The translations under genes were made by a program, and so were the position numbers. 64,000 bases of DNA, taken from positions 7,413,145 through 7,477,144 of the forward strand of contig CM048841.1 in NCBI GenBank assembly GCA_026545765.1, read 5' to 3'. Position 1 is the stretch's first letter; each line of letters opens with the position of its first letter. The stretch comes from Plantago major. Its lineage: Eukaryota > Streptophyta > Magnoliopsida > Lamiales > Plantaginaceae. The notes under the pieces were generated by a model. The model made no database searches. It was not told where the DNA came from and saw nothing but the letters and a program-made list of their open reading frames with translations. Shown in pieces: positions 1 to 12,275 of this stretch.

Positions 1-703
1 TGCTGCTTTTCTCTTCTCCTTCTTGCCCATTGTCGCCAATTGCCAACTCTGATCAAATCTCCACCATTCCGGCCAATCTTGGACTCTTTTCGAAGCTCAT
101 TGAACAAGGAACTCGGGTAGTCATTCAATTTCATCCTTCGGCTATTTTTCCCGTACTTGAAGGTATTAGTCTAAAACCCTTACTTTGTTAAATTTGGGAT
201 TTTTACTAATTTCGAGCAACTGTATGTTTTTGAAGTTTCTACTAGCTAGTTTAGCTTATATTAAGTAGTGGGTTAAACTTGAGGTTGTTCAATTGATAGA
301 TTTATTGTGAAATTGAATTGTTAGTATCATGTTAAGATGTTTGTAAGTATGTATGGTATTTAATTTGATTTTTTCGTATATGTTGTAGGATTAGTAAGAT
401 TTGGTTGAGTGTTTGGAGACCATTTAGTGATTTTGGTGGTTGTAGTATAATTGGCTCGTATTAACTTAGAAAGAATTACTACTATTTTAATCTACAATTC
501 GTAATTTTAATAGTTAACTGTAAATTTGAAATTTATAAAAATAAATTTTCAACGTAAAATGCATATAATTCATAAAATTAATCTTAACATATTATAACTA
601 ACAATGTAATTATAGACCAGGAATTGGAATTGTAATGAAATCCAACACGTAATGCGTATAGTTATAAATCTAATAAATTCAGATGTGTTAGGCTAATCAT
701 CCA
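1..703 (+). other. CACTA 5' non-coding region upstream of the transposase
   Basis: AT-rich sequence with no ORF of note. By position it is the leader, or the promoter plus a leader intron, of the transposase gene. I see no terminal repeat here and cannot place a TSS. Confidence 0.45.
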
Positions 704-3700
704 ATGAATCCTGATCATTCATGGATGTATCGTCGCAATGTTAATAGCAGAATTCAATCTAGTTTTGTGGAAGGGGTTGAAGCCTTCATCGCATTTGCTC
801 AGACACAGACTGCTTGTTTGAGTAGGGGATAATGAAGTGCCCTTGCAAATTGAAGAAATGTAGGAACAAGCAATATTCGCCTCCTACAATGGTAGTCGAG
901 AACTTGAAACGTAATGGGTTCGTGCCTCAGTATGAGGTATGGAATCATCATGGTGAGACAGCAACACCGTTCATGTCATGTGAGCATACTAGGAAGCGTC
1001 GAAGAAAGAAGCAAAATGATAATTCTAGTACTCAAAATACGGCTTCATCTTATGCTTTTCATGACCGGTTCGAATAAATGGTGTTTAATACTGCGGGCCC
1101 AGAGTTTATGGACACTAGTACAACTGAAACCGAGGGGGATGTGGAGGAGCCACCGAATCCCGAGGATCAGGTGTTCTTTGGCTTGTTGAAATCAGCGAAG
1201 AATTCGATTTGGCCGGGTGTAAGAAGCACACTGAGTTGTCTTTGTTGTCTCAGCTAATGAGTTGTAAGGCTGAGGGTGCCCAATCTGAAGTGAGCTTCAA
1301 TAGTAACCTACAACTGTTATCTGAGTATTGCCCTGAAGAAAACTTAGTTCCCACCAACTTTTACCATTCGAAGAAAAAGATGCGGAGGATGGGGTTGCCC
1401 ATGGAAACCATAGATTGTTGTTCGGATATGTGCATGATCTATTGGGGGAGGATGTAGATCTTCTAGAGTGCAAGTTCTGTGGTAAGGAACGCTGCAAGCG
1501 TTACAAGGAGGGGGCTGCAAAGAAACGCTAGAAGAAAAATCTCCCACATAAGAAAATGTGGTACTTCCCTCTAGCACCTCGTTTAAAGAGGTTGTACGCT
1601 TCAAGTGCTTGTAACGATAAAATGCAGTGGCACAAGGAGAGAGTAATCCCGGCAGATGCAGGGGGTAGAATGGAGCATCCATCAGACTCATCGGGATGGA
1701 AAGAGTTTGACAAGACATATCCGGAGTTTGCAGCCGAGTATAGAAATGTATGATTGGGGCTTTATACGGATGGTTTTAACCCGTTTGGAAGTGAATGGAA
1801 GTACTCTTGTTGGCCAGTGATGCTCACACCGTACAACCTGCCCCCCCCCCCCCTCGGTGAGTGCATGAAGGAACCATTCATGTTTTTGACTATATTTGTG
1901 CCCGGGCCAGAAGATCTAGCACTGAAGCTGGATGTCTTCTTGCAACCCCTAATCAAGGAGCTGATTGAGCTGTGGGAGAACGGTATCCCTACATATGATG
2001 TGTCGACCAAGAAGAACTTTACCTTGAGACCAGCACTACTATGGACCGTGAGTGATTTTCCTGCATACTCCATGCTATCTGGAAGGAAAACCGCTGGGAA
2101 ATTTGTTTGTCCACATTGTTTGGAGGACACTGATGCATTTAGACTGAAGGATAGCGGAAAGGAATCTTGGTTTGACTGTCATCGTAGGTTTCTACGAAAT
2201 AACCATCCGTTCAGGAAGAACATGGATCAATTCATGAAAAACAAAGAGAAAAGAAAGGCCCCCGAGACAACTTACAGGTGCACAAATACTTGCGGAGATT
2301 GATAGGCTGGGTCTTATGAAAGTGCCCGAACTTGGGTGGGAGAAGCATAACAAGAAAATTGCCGACAAATGTGGATGGAAGAAGAGAAGCATCTTCTGGG
2401 ACTTGCCTTATTCGAGTAGTCTTCTTATACGTCACATATTGGACTTCATGCACATTGAGAAGAACGTGTTCGAGAACTGCTTCAACACAATTTGCAACAT
2501 TCCCAGGCAAAACAAAGGATACCGTTAAATTTAGAGCCGAGTTGGAAACATGGTGTAAAAGGCCTGAGTTGACAAAGAGGAATGATGAAGGTAAGTGGCC
2601 CAAGGCATGCTACACAATTGACAATGAATCTAGGACAAAAATGTTTGATTGGGTGAGGGCATTGAAGTTCCCCGACAATTACGCCTCGAAATTGGGGCGG
2701 TGTGTGGATTTGAAGAAGACAAAGATGTATGGGATGAAGAGCCACGACTGTCATGTGTTCATGGAGATGCTTATCCCTGTTGCATTTCGAGAACTGCTAC
2801 CTAAACCTGTCTGGATCACTCTCACCGAGCTGAACTTATTTTTCAAGAATTTATGCACAAGGGTGGTTGACGATCAAGTGTTAGCAAATCTTGAAAGCAA
2901 CATACCATTGATTCTATGCAAGCTCGCGCGTATCTTTCCACCGAGCTTCTTTGATTCTATGGAGCACTTGCCGGTTCACCTCCCACATGAAGCGAGGCTT
3001 GCTGGACCGGTTCAGTATCGATGGATGTATCCATTCGAGACGTGTGAAATAATTGCAATCATGTACTTAAAATATTTGAATTTACCTGAAGATGTATTAC
3101 ATGTACTTAGGGAAATTGAAGAAATATGTCATGAACAAAGGTAGGTCTGAGGGATCGATTGCCAATGCGTACGTGCGAGAGGAAACTGCAACCTTCTGCT
3201 CCTATTACTTTGAGGACCACGTCCCGACAAAGGCATCTAGACCGTCTAGAAACGCAGACACATTCGAAGTTCAAGAGGGCGATGACGTTGCCATTTCAAT
3301 TTTTAGAGTTTTAGGGAGACCTATGGGACAAGAAAAGAAAGAATGGCTGACGGATAAAGAGCTGAAGGCAACTCAATATTATGTCCTCGCGAATTGTGCT
3401 AATGTTGACAAATATATGGTGATATTTATTGGGTGAGTACATTTCTTATCATAACAACTAAAATTGAACTTTTAACTAAAATCCTAGTATTTAATCATAT
3501 CATCATGTCCACAATGTTTTCAATGATCGTTGTCTAGAGAAGAATCCAATGATGGCAGATGACACGCTTGAAGATCTTCTTGAAGAGAAGTTGGAATCAG
3601 AATTTCCAGATTGGTTCAAGGAGTATGTCCGAGATCCTATCAACAATGTCACATGTCCTTACTTACTAGCTCTAGCAGAGGGATCATCTAGAAAGGTCTC

Positions 3701-4280
3701 CACATTCTCATCTTACATAGTAAATGGCCTTAGGTTCCACACGAATGACTCTAACACGGCCATGGCCACAAGCAATTGTGGGGTGTGTGTCAGAGGGCAA
3801 GATCTAGGAGCAGCTAATTTGTATAATTTCTACGGGAAGCTTAAACGAATTGTGCACCTTGAATATCCCCGTGTGCCCTTGAAAAGAACCTTCTGGTTTG
3901 ATGTTGACTGGTATGATCCTACTCCACTTGGTACGAAGAAGAATGAGCAGTATGAAATGGTTGACATAAACCATAAGAAGAGGTATCGTAAGTACTAACC
4001 ATTTATCCTGGTGTCTCAAGCACGCCAAGTGGTGTTTCTTGAATATCCAAGCAGGAAATGCGATAAGGCGGACTGGTTGGCTGCGATACCTATACATGCC
4101 CGCTCCAAAGTGGAGTACGTTGAGAAAGATGACTCAATTACCAACTCGTACCAAGAAGAGGTTGTCGATGAACAAGCAAAAACTCTTGTACAGGCTCGTG
4201 ATGAATTCATAGAGCTGCACGAGGACCAGTATGTAGACTTAACCACAGACGAGGACGCCAAGGGTATATGTGTAGGGTAG
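704..4280 (+). pseudogene. TNP2-like CACTA transposase (TNPD type), decayed
   Basis: The likely start is the ATG at 704, beginning MNPDHSWMYRR, typical of the Transpos_assoc N-terminal domain. That domain continues after a frameshift near 830 with the Cys-rich MKCPCKLKKCRN segment. The Transposase_21/TNP2 core follows (about 1754-2300; LGLYTDGFNPFG, YSCWPVMLTPYNLP, CMKEPFMF, VFLQPLI). Next come a DUF4218-like region (about 2700-3090; KSHDCHVFMEMLIPVAFREL) and a DUF4216-like C-terminus (3549-4280; RTFWFDVDWYDPTPLG, SQARQVVFLEYPS). The reading frame is broken repeatedly: near 830, a stop at 1075-1077, near 1500, a stop at 1751-1753, a poly-C run at about 1843-1854 that replaces conserved residues, and near 2300 and 3998. 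A plausible intron donor (gtgagt) is at 3434. In the family this enzyme binds the CACTA ends and catalyses cut-and-paste; this copy cannot encode an intact enzyme. Confidence 0.85.
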
Positions 4281-4452
4281 ATTATGTATGTATGTATGTA
4301 TGTATGTATATATATATATATATATATATATAATTGTCGATAATACCAAGTCTTTGTGATTTATTATGAGTCATAATGTGTGTAGGGTAGATTATGTATA
4401 TATATAGTTAGTTGTTGATAATACCAAGTCTCTGTGATTTATTACGAGTCAA
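4269..4452 (+). repeat. Tandem duplication with (atgt)n/(ta)n microsatellite
   Basis: A segment starting tgtgtagggtagattatgta and ending in tttattatgagtca occurs twice in tandem (about 4269-4375 and 4379-4452). The first copy holds an expanded atgt-then-ta microsatellite (about 4283-4332). The second copy has only a short ta run. It lies between the two CACTA genes, just after the transposase stop codon. Confidence 0.75.
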
Positions 4453-4521
4453 ATGTATATATGTTTTACATGCAGTTGTATTCTAACACATTTTTCAAGT
4501 ATTTGTTGCATGTTTTCGCAG

Positions 4522-6291
4522 ATGCCGCGACAAAGGAAACCTACATACGTTCCTCCCTCATGCAGTAGGTTGCCTGGTGGTAGCCAGGCGAAGGGTAGTC
4601 GAGCAGGAGCTTCAGAGTCAGAGGAGTTTGAGGGTCAGAGTCATAGCAGCCGGTATGCGGTTCCTGAGACCCCACCGAGTTTGAGCAGGAGCTCGACATC
4701 GGTCTGGGGTAACTTACCAGATGACGGGTGTCCCTTCACCGAGTATCGCAGGGGAAGCCTATGTTGTTCCCGAATGGCCCATCGAAGTAAGCATTATGCA
4801 TTTGTATATAGAACATAACTTAAGATAATTTATGTCACATCATTGTTGTACTATACTAATTAATATTCGTTTCTTGTATCTTATAGATTGATAACAGGTT
4901 ATGGCCTCCTGAGGCTTCATCAAAACTCGATGAGGCAATCAGGGCCAAGAGGGAGATCCCGGGGGGCGAGAAGTGTTCGAAGGTCTCGGACCGGCTGAAG
5001 GTAGAGTACTTTAATGAGTTGCGGGTAAGTTTAAATTTGACATTGCTTTATTTGTTGTTTTAATCGTTGTTTTAATGTGAGTGGTATGTTAGCCACTGAA
5101 CTTAGATGATATGTTAGTCACCATTGTGTTAGTAAATTTTAGGACAATGTGAGTAGTATGTTAGCCACTATATGTGAGTGCTATGTTACCCACTGAACTT
5201 GGGGTGATATGTTAGTCACCATTGAATCTGTTGTGTTATCTTATTAAATTGTTGTCTTTATTTACGTTATGTAATTTGGATGTTCTGTGGTATTGGGAAT
5301 GTAGAAAGACTTCTTCATTCCCAAAGCCTTGGTTCCCCAGCTGTGGCCTGTCTTCGAGACGCTGGGGTCAGATTTGTATAGGAAGATGATTAGCGATGCT
5401 AAAAGAAAATGCAAGATGCCACATTGGATGGGAGAGGCCGAGTGAGAGCATTGGTTGGAGTACTGGAGAAGGAAGGATGTCATGCAGGTTGCGGACCAGA
5501 ATAGAGAGAACCGGCTGACTGAGCCGTCTAATGGTACCGGGGTGGCCAGGCACCAATATGGGTCGCGAGTTGTTGCTACGGATCACCGTAAAGCTGTAAG
5601 TGTACATCTTATTTGTCAGTTTATTCGCACATGTGTTTTATGTTTAATTTCTACACACTTACTAGCTAAATGTTTGCATATATATGTTTTTCAGGCAGAG
5701 ACTGGGGAGGAGAAGAGCTCGTTGGTGCACTTTAAAAGAGCCAAGCTGAAGGACGACATATGGGTGGACGTCCGAGACTATTGTGGTGCGTTTCTTTTGT
5801 TAAAGTTCATATTTGTGTAGTATAAGTTATTTTGAAAATTGTAACTCATGGTACATGCACTTTACGATTTCAGGCTGAGATGGAGGCGAGGATCGCCGAT
5901 ACCGGTCGGGTGCTAACAGTTGAAGAAGAAAACATAATCTTCTTAGCTGTCAACCCAATGGACAACGCCGAGTATATGGATTGGGGAGTTACGGCCCAGC
6001 ACTGGCTGGTCCTAGCCACTTAGCATCCCAGCAAACCAGAGCACCAATTTTCACACAGGAGCAGGTCTCGGAGATAGTGCAGGCACAAGTGCGGATAGAG
6101 GTCGATCTTTGCAAGAGCAGCTAGCTAAACAACAGGAGGAATTGCAAGAGCAGCTAGCTAAACAACAGGAGGAATATTAGCAGTAGCTGGCTAGACAACA
6201 AGAGGAATACCGGAGTCTTCAGCTGCGGATGGAGGCTTTCATGGCCATGTACCCACCCACGTACCCATCGCCCCCACCCCAAGATAGTTAG
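4522..6291 (+). pseudogene. Second CACTA gene, Transposase_24 (Ptta/En/Spm) type, multi-exon and decayed
   Basis: The start is taken at ATG 4522 (MPRQRKPTYVPPS), directly after an intron-like ag. Coding blocks alternate with AT-rich introns: about 4522-4780, 4887-5025 (IDNRLWPPEASSKLDEAIRA), 5305-5595 (KDFFIPKALVPQLWP to RHQYGSRVV), 5696-5785 and 5875-6291. The block pattern, with IPGGEKCSK, WPVFETLGSDLYRKM and the later HFKRA, matches the Transposase_24 domain of plant En/Spm elements. The C-terminus is a Gln/Glu-rich coiled coil with repeats of LQEQLAKQQEE, then a Pro-rich tail. In-frame stops occur after the MGEAE block (near 5444), near 6021 and near 6178. In En/Spm the second product binds subterminal repeats and assists transposition; that role is inferred here. 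Confidence 0.7.
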
Positions 6292-6494
6292 TTTGGACTT
6301 GTATTTTTCTGACTTCTTATTTTAGCTTATGTACGGATATTTAATTTCATTACGGATAATTTGTATTCGTCAAATGCTTTCTGTTAATTAATACAATTTA
6401 ATTATTCTGGATTAATTATCGTAGATTATATTTGTGAAACAGGTGAAATATGAAAACATGCATCAAAATTTGAAAAAAATAAATAATCTTCAAA

Positions 6495-6840
6495 TTTAGA
6501 GACGGATAAATTATCCGTCTCAAAATCTGGATTTAATAAATAATTAAAAAATAATAATAATTTCGTCGCTATATCCGTCGCTAAATAGTGACGGATAATT
6601 ATCCGTCACAAAAACTCACAGAATTATGGAATTAAAATAAATGCAAAATCACCTTATTAGAGACGGATTAGTATCCGTCACAAAAAGGTCAACGAAACTA
6701 TCCGTCGCTAAATCCGTTACTATTTAGCGACGGATAATTTATCTGTTACTGAATGGTTTTTGACGAAGGAAATAGAGACGACCTAATTATCTGTCGCTAC
6801 GGATCGGCATCCATATAGCGACGAATCTATCCATCGCTAA
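6495..6840 (+). repeat. CACTA 3' subterminal repeat cluster
   Basis: Multiple direct and inverted copies of a motif close to gacggataattatccgtc lie in the 350 bp before the terminus (for example 6501-6521, 6591-6609, 6661-6681 and 6724-6745). Short inverted motifs clustered next to the ends are the usual binding sites for the accessory CACTA protein. Confidence 0.8.
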
Positions 6841-6846
6841 AAACCT

Positions 6847-6860
6847 GATTTCTTGTAGTG
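6847..6860 (-). repeat. CACTA terminal inverted repeat (right end)
   Basis: The minus strand reads CACTACAAGAAATC from this point. CACTA elements make 3-bp target duplications; the adjoining tac (6861-6863) is the expected position, but the left copy is outside the window. Confidence 0.88.
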
Positions 6861-7600
6861 TACAGTAGAAACAGTTTCTCTTCTCAGCATCAAACCCTTC
6901 TGTGTGGCTTCCTTTATCACTTTTCTTGACATCAGAGTAGTTAAATGGCTTGTTCTTGCCTTGAAGCTTGTTGCTCCACCTTGCTCTTATATTTAGGCTC
7001 TCTGCAGTAATATCTTGATTGGTAGAAGGTTTCCTGTGCAGATCTTTGTTTCTCAGAGCAACATCAACATCTTCATAAGTGAGCTAAGTGCTTTTACTAA
7101 TCACAAGAGCATCAATGAAATGCTCATATGACTTTGGTAAAGCTCCCTCCTAGAACTGCCAGTGCCTTATCTTCATCTGATACTGTAATTGATACACTCT
7201 CAAGATCTTGACACATTTTATTAAACTCATCCAACTGATCAGAGAGAGTTCGATCAGTATTGACCTTGAAAGCAAATAGTTTCTTCTTGAGATGAAGTTT
7301 GTGTGCAGATGTTTTTGTATAGTACATCTCTTCCAATTTCTCCCAAACTTCCTCAGGAGTCTTGATCTTCACAACTTCTCTCAAAACCTTATCTCCCAGA
7401 GACAAGATGATAGTACTGCGAGCTCGTCCTATGATTGACGCCTTCTCCTTTGCATCAACATCATCCGCAAATCCTTTATTGCCTAAGAGAGCTGCATCCA
7501 AGCCTTGATGAACAAGAAATGCTTCCATCTTTGCTTTCCACAAACCGAAATCGGTTTTCTCTGTGAACTTCTCCACATCAAACTTTATAGAAGATCCCAT
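6861..7600 (-). pseudogene. Ty1/copia gag (UBN2 type), interrupted by the CACTA element
   Basis: On the minus strand, the ATG at 7598-7600 begins MGSSIKFDVEKFTEKTDFG and runs through the gag/UBN2 core: WKAKMEAFLVHQGLDAALL, VWEKLEEMYYTKTSAHKLHLKKKLFAF and DQLDEFNKMCQDLE. A one-base shift near 7145 and a TAG shortly after break the frame. Beyond them a recognisable basic linker leads to NCFYC, the first half of a CCHC zinc knuckle. The reading ends exactly there because the CACTA transposon inserted after the second Cys. The rest of the element should lie beyond the left edge of the window. Gag would form the virus-like particle and bind element RNA. Confidence 0.85.
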
Positions 7601-7650
7601 TGATGATCGAACACAAGAAGAGATCAGAACTTCCCACAGACGGCGCCACT

Positions 7651-8436
7651 TGTTGAGATTAACAAGCAATCTCTTCTTTGTTCACAATCAAACAATCTTA
7701 CAATCGCACAAACGATAACAAAACAACACAAGAGATTATATGGTTCAGCTTCGTAAAGCCTACATCCACGGAAAAACAATCAATGATTTTATTTGCCACC
7801 AATCGAGTACAATTACAAGCTTTCAATCAACAATGATCAAGCTCGAATACATAAAACGTATCTTCTACCTTTTGCAGATTTACAGAATAAAAAACGGTTT
7901 ACAATCGATTGAATTGAAAGTGAGAGAATGATGTTCTAGCTGTTGATGATGAAGGAAAACACTTAATTTATATCTGGATCAAGTAACCACCTCGCAATCG
8001 ATCGAATGAATAACTAACATAATGATATGCTCTGTTTTCTTCCTGTTAGTGAATGTAATGACTTTTAACTGCCAAAGTCATCTCCACCGTTGAAATCCCC
8101 AGATTAAACCTCAGCCATCCATTCACCTTTGAGCTATAAATCTCACAGAATTGAATGAATGCAGTTACACAACACCAGAGAATTGAGCTGAACTATATAA
8201 ACATGCAAAGAAGATGAACTCGTTGAGCAGGAACCATCCGATCACAATCCTTTTAATCCATATCAACGGTGTAGATTAAACCATTGCATTGGAGCGCCAG
8301 TGCTTCAGTTTAAATAGTCCAACGACTAGCCAAATTGTACAATAGTCCTTCATCTTCTGTAAGTTTTGTAGATCAACGCATAACCTTCTAGAAACTTCAC
8401 AGTAGCAGCTAATCAAATCTCCCGCCTCAATCAACA
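7651..8436 (-). repeat. LTR of the interrupted minus-strand copia element (5' LTR in element sense)
   Basis: The inner edge is firm: tgttgagatt at 7651 abuts a primer-binding-site-like sequence, which on the minus strand reads tggcgccgtctgtgggaag just inside. The outer edge is placed at 8436, because tcaaca there gives a TGTTGA...TCAACA pair of matching ends and a 786-bp LTR. The outer edge is less certain, and the other LTR is not in the window. Confidence 0.65.
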
Positions 8437-9372
8437 CATGAAAAACTGAAGTGCCATATAATAGCAAATTAAAGACTGGGCGGACCCAGGATTTTAAACT
8501 CGGGGAAGAAGGGGGGAATCATATATATGAGATTTTTTCGGGGGTTAAAAAATAATGATCTCCTTATCTCAGTAATTACGTAACAATTTTCAATAGTATG
8601 TTTGAGAATGTAAGAAACTTAGACCACGCTCCAGTTTAGTTTTATAACAAATTGGTAGAATGAAATAAATTTTAAGCTATCAAGAAATACTCATTATGCC
8701 AAATGTCATGCCAATAAAACTGTTAGATTAGGCTTAAATCTTAATAAACAAGGTCAAATAAGTGTCCAAACTTAATTAGTCTCAGGTGAAGTGACAAAGC
8801 TTAGTGTAGCAAAACATTGAGCCGACACATAAAAAAAATACTCACATTACATGTAATTGTCACAATCCATACACTCTTAATTTCCACTTCGTCTCCAACA
8901 TATCTTTTGGCTTATATTAATTCCTCATCCTAACACGTTATAGGACACGCCATTTTTGAGGAAATTCTACTCAATAATCATATATTACACGAAAGCGAAA
9001 TCCAGATAGCTGATCTTTACCCACTTTTAATTGGCAAAAAAACAAAACATCCAAGAACACTGAACACATTATGCTAAATGGATTACTTGTAAACATCAAT
9101 TTAACCAATATACATATTTTGGATTGACATCTGTTTTAACGTAAGCACAAATGTGAAATGATTATGGGACACTTTAAATAACTACGTTAAGCAGGACTTG
9201 AACTAACCATAAGCGGAAATTTTCCATTTCAATAGAAATAGTAGAACTTTGTAGCATTCTCAATTTCTCGTTCATGTACTATATATTTTAATTTTAAAAA
9301 GAACAAAAAGAAAACCAAATAGAAATAAGAGTTCTTGACTTAAAAGCATAACTACCATCCTTTAAAGCCACT
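8437..9372. other. Intergenic DNA upstream of the oxidase gene
   Basis: AT-rich sequence without supported genes. It includes ordinary degenerate plant repeat-like DNA around 8480-8560 (ggcggacccagg). No element boundaries could be placed. Confidence 0.4.
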
Positions 9373-9380
9373 TATAAATA
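9373..9380 (+). promoter_or_regulatory. TATA box of the gulonolactone-oxidase-like gene
   Basis: TATAAATA lies 54 bp upstream of the ATG at 9427, a normal distance for a plant promoter with a short 5' UTR. Confidence 0.6.
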
Positions 9381-9426
9381 AATCCTAGCTAGTAGTAAGC
9401 CAGAAGATCCAATAACAATCTCAACA

Positions 9427-12275
9427 ATGAAAACTCAAATGCAATCTCCATTTTGCCTAGACATGTTCAAAACTTACATAATCTTCTCAATAGCAATAAG
9501 CATGGTGAAATGTAGTCCTCCCGAAGATCCAATTAAGTGCACCGGAACCCCTAAAAACACTACTTGTACCATCACGAATTCAAACGGTGCATTCCCCGAT
9601 AGAAGCATCTGCCGCGCAGCACAAGCCGTCTTCCCAACCACAGAAGCCGAACTCATATCAGCCGTAGCGAACGCCACTTTTGCGAAGCAAAAAATGAAGG
9701 TGGCTACCCGCTACTCCCACAGCATTCCACAATTGGTATGTCCTGGTGGGGATCAAGGTGTCATAATAAGTACAAAGTATCTTAACCGAACGTTGGTTGT
9801 CAATGCTTCCGCGATGACTATTACCGTGGAGAGCGGTGTGACGTTGAAGCAACTTGTTAATGAGGCGGCTAATGCGAACATGGCGCTCCCTTATGCCCCG
9901 TATTGGTGGGGCGTTACCGTGGGCGGGATTATGGGAACAGGTGCACATGGGAGCTCATTGTGGGGTGCAGGGAGTCAAGTGCACGATTACGTGGTCCGGT
10001 TGCGTATCGTCTCCCCAGCCGGAGCGGGTGAGGGTTATGCTAAAGTAAGGACACTTGAAATCGGAAATCCGGAGCTAGATGCTGCAAAAGTTTCACTTGG
10101 AGTTCTTGGTGTTATATCGGAGGTACATTTGTAACTAGTTTATATACATGTTGCATTATAGATTTTGTCATCAATATGTGTCGCTATTATTTTTATTTCT
10201 CACTTATATTCACGACGTACGATTACACTTATCAATCACTTTCGGACCACTATATGGGGCAACTTTTTCAACAATATTTTTGACATCCACAAGGACTCGA
10301 ACTCCAAACCTTACTTAAGTGAACTAAGTTCACTTATCACTTAGAGGCCGTTGGCATTTAATATAGAATCAAGACATGAACGAGGTGCCATGCAATTCAC
10401 TTGAACATTGCTAAATATTCTCACACCCCTAGATTAGAGGTAAAAATTAACTCTCTTGCTCTTCTTTTTTTTTTTTTTTTTTTTTAATTTACACTCTTGC
10501 TTGATTTTTGGATGACCCAACTACTCCTTACCAGATTTTACCAACAACAGAGATGAGATGATCCTGCATTTACTATTTTCCGTAACTTTTGAAATTGTAC
10601 ACGACGAAATTGTATGTTTGGCATAGCTTGATCTAAATTGGTATAAGCATATAGCTTAGCTTAACCTAAATTTATAGACACCCATAAATTTCATTCAATT
10701 TTGCCTCTTGTACCCACCCGCGTGTCGCACTTGACTATTGTTAGGATTATTCCAGCCGAATCGATCAACAAACAACAATCAAAAAGATCAACACTCAGAG
10801 TAATAGCAGTGTCCATGTTAATGTATGCAATTAAGTTAATTAATATACAAATTTAAGATGGACATTGAAAGATACTATCTTGGTTTACATGTTGTAGGTA
10901 ACCTTAAAACTGCAACCACAGTTCAAGCGCTCGATCACATACACATCAAAAAATGATGCAGACTTTGGGGACCAAGCCATCACCTTCGGCAGGGAACATG
11001 AGTTTTCCGATTTCACGTGGTATCCGAGTCAAAAACTGGTTCTGTACCGATTCGATGACAGAGTCTCATCCAATACGTCAGGCAATGGTCTCCTCGATTC
11101 TCCTGGATTTCGCTCTACTGCATCACTTGTGCTTTCGACTCTAAGAACCACTGGTGTGTACAATTAACCTATATTTCAATTTCCTTCAAATTATTGTAAA
11201 ACTGGTTTTGTTGGCGCTTATGTGCCACAGGCGAAACCAGTTAGTGTAAATACATTTTTTCAAAATGTTATTTTACTAACAAATATTAGCAATGTTATGG
11301 CAATTATTGTTTTTGAACAGAGGAAACTCAGGAAGCTTTAAGTGATGCTGATGGCAAATGCCTCACTGGCAGGCTTATTACATCTGTTTTGAGATCACTT
11401 GCCTTTGGACTCACTAATAATGGTATCGAAATCAAATTTGTTACTAATTAAGTAGTACACCTTTTTTCTTGAATCATACAACTAAATTTGGGTAATTTTT
11501 TTCACAATCTGTGATATATGCAGGAGTTCTTTACACCGGATACCCAATAGTTGGATATAACAATCGCGTCCAAGCATCAGGATCATGTTTGGACAGCCAC
11601 GAGGATTCCATGATCACAGCGTGTCCATGGGACTCGCGCGTGAAGGGTCTGTTCTATCACCAGACGACATTTAGTGTCGCATTGTCCCAAGTTAAGAATT
11701 TCATCCAAGACGTGCAACAGCTCGTTGCCTTAGAGCCAAAATCACTGTGTATCTTGGACCCGTACAATGGAATTCTATTGCGATATGTCACTGCTTCAAG
11801 TGCTTACTTGGGGAAACAAGAGGATGCTTTAGATTTCGACATCACCTACTACAGGAGCAAGGACCCTTTGGCCCCTCGGCTCTTTGAGGACATCCTGGAA
11901 GAAATCGAGCAGATTGCAATCTTCAAGTACAATGCATTGCCACATTGGGGGAAGAATAGGAACGTGGCATTCCAAGGTGTGATTAAAAAGTATAAAAATG
12001 CAGGTGAATTTCTGAAAATCAAACAAAAGTATGATCCAAGGGGGCTGTTTTCAAGTGACTGGACGGATAAAATCCTTGGACTGAAAGATGGATTGAGCAT
12101 AGTAAAGGATGGATGTGCCCTGGAAGGACTGTGCATTTGTTCCGAAGATTCTCATTGTGCGCCAAAGAAGGGATACTTCTGTCAGCAGGGTAAAGTTTTT
12201 AAAGAAGCAAGAGTTTGTGCTAAAACTCAGGCTAATATTACTAGAAATTCTGCAGCAACTAATGCACTTACTTAG
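9427..12275 (+). CDS. L-gulonolactone oxidase-like FAD flavoprotein (GULLO family), 4 exons
   Basis: The exons are 9427-10122, 10898-11153, 11321-11422 and 11524-12275. All introns are GT-AG and the phases agree, giving 601 residues, a normal length for plant GULLO proteins. A hydrophobic signal-like segment (about residues 14-29) suggests secretion. A PCMH-type FAD-binding domain follows (about 65-235). It contains RYSHSIP with His98, placed like the covalent FAD-linking His of animal gulonolactone oxidase, and VGGIMGTGAHGSSLWG at 165-180. The ALO-type substrate domain follows, with the C-terminal HWGK signature at 492-495. A Cys-rich tail ends the protein. The family oxidises aldonolactones such as L-gulono-1,4-lactone to ascorbate precursors, reducing oxygen to peroxide; real substrates of plant members are uncertain. 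The coding sequence is intact. Intron 1 (775 bp) is AT-rich with a long T run. Confidence 0.93.

Larger units (their letters stand above)
1..6860 (+). mobile_element. CACTA (En/Spm) DNA transposon, 3' part; 5' end lies outside the window
   Basis: The right end is a CACTA terminus read inverted (gatttcttgtagtg, 6847-6860), preceded by dense subterminal motifs. Inside are the two genes expected of a CACTA element: a TNP2/TNPD-like transposase (704-4280) and a second gene with a Transposase_24-like region (4522-6291), both in the same orientation. No matching CACTACAAGAAA start is seen to the left, so the 5' terminus must lie upstream of base 1. The element sits in a copia gag that resumes at 6861, so it is a nested insertion. 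Both genes carry stops or frameshifts, so this copy is probably non-autonomous now, although its termini may still be usable in trans. Confidence 0.9.

Noticed and set aside
832..1189. Two overlapping plus ORFs as separate genes
   Set aside because: One is the Transpos_assoc part of the CACTA transposase. The other is its shifted shadow.
7740..7931. 63-codon ORF in the copia LTR
   Set aside because: Lies wholly in an LTR, low complexity and no family; a chance ORF.
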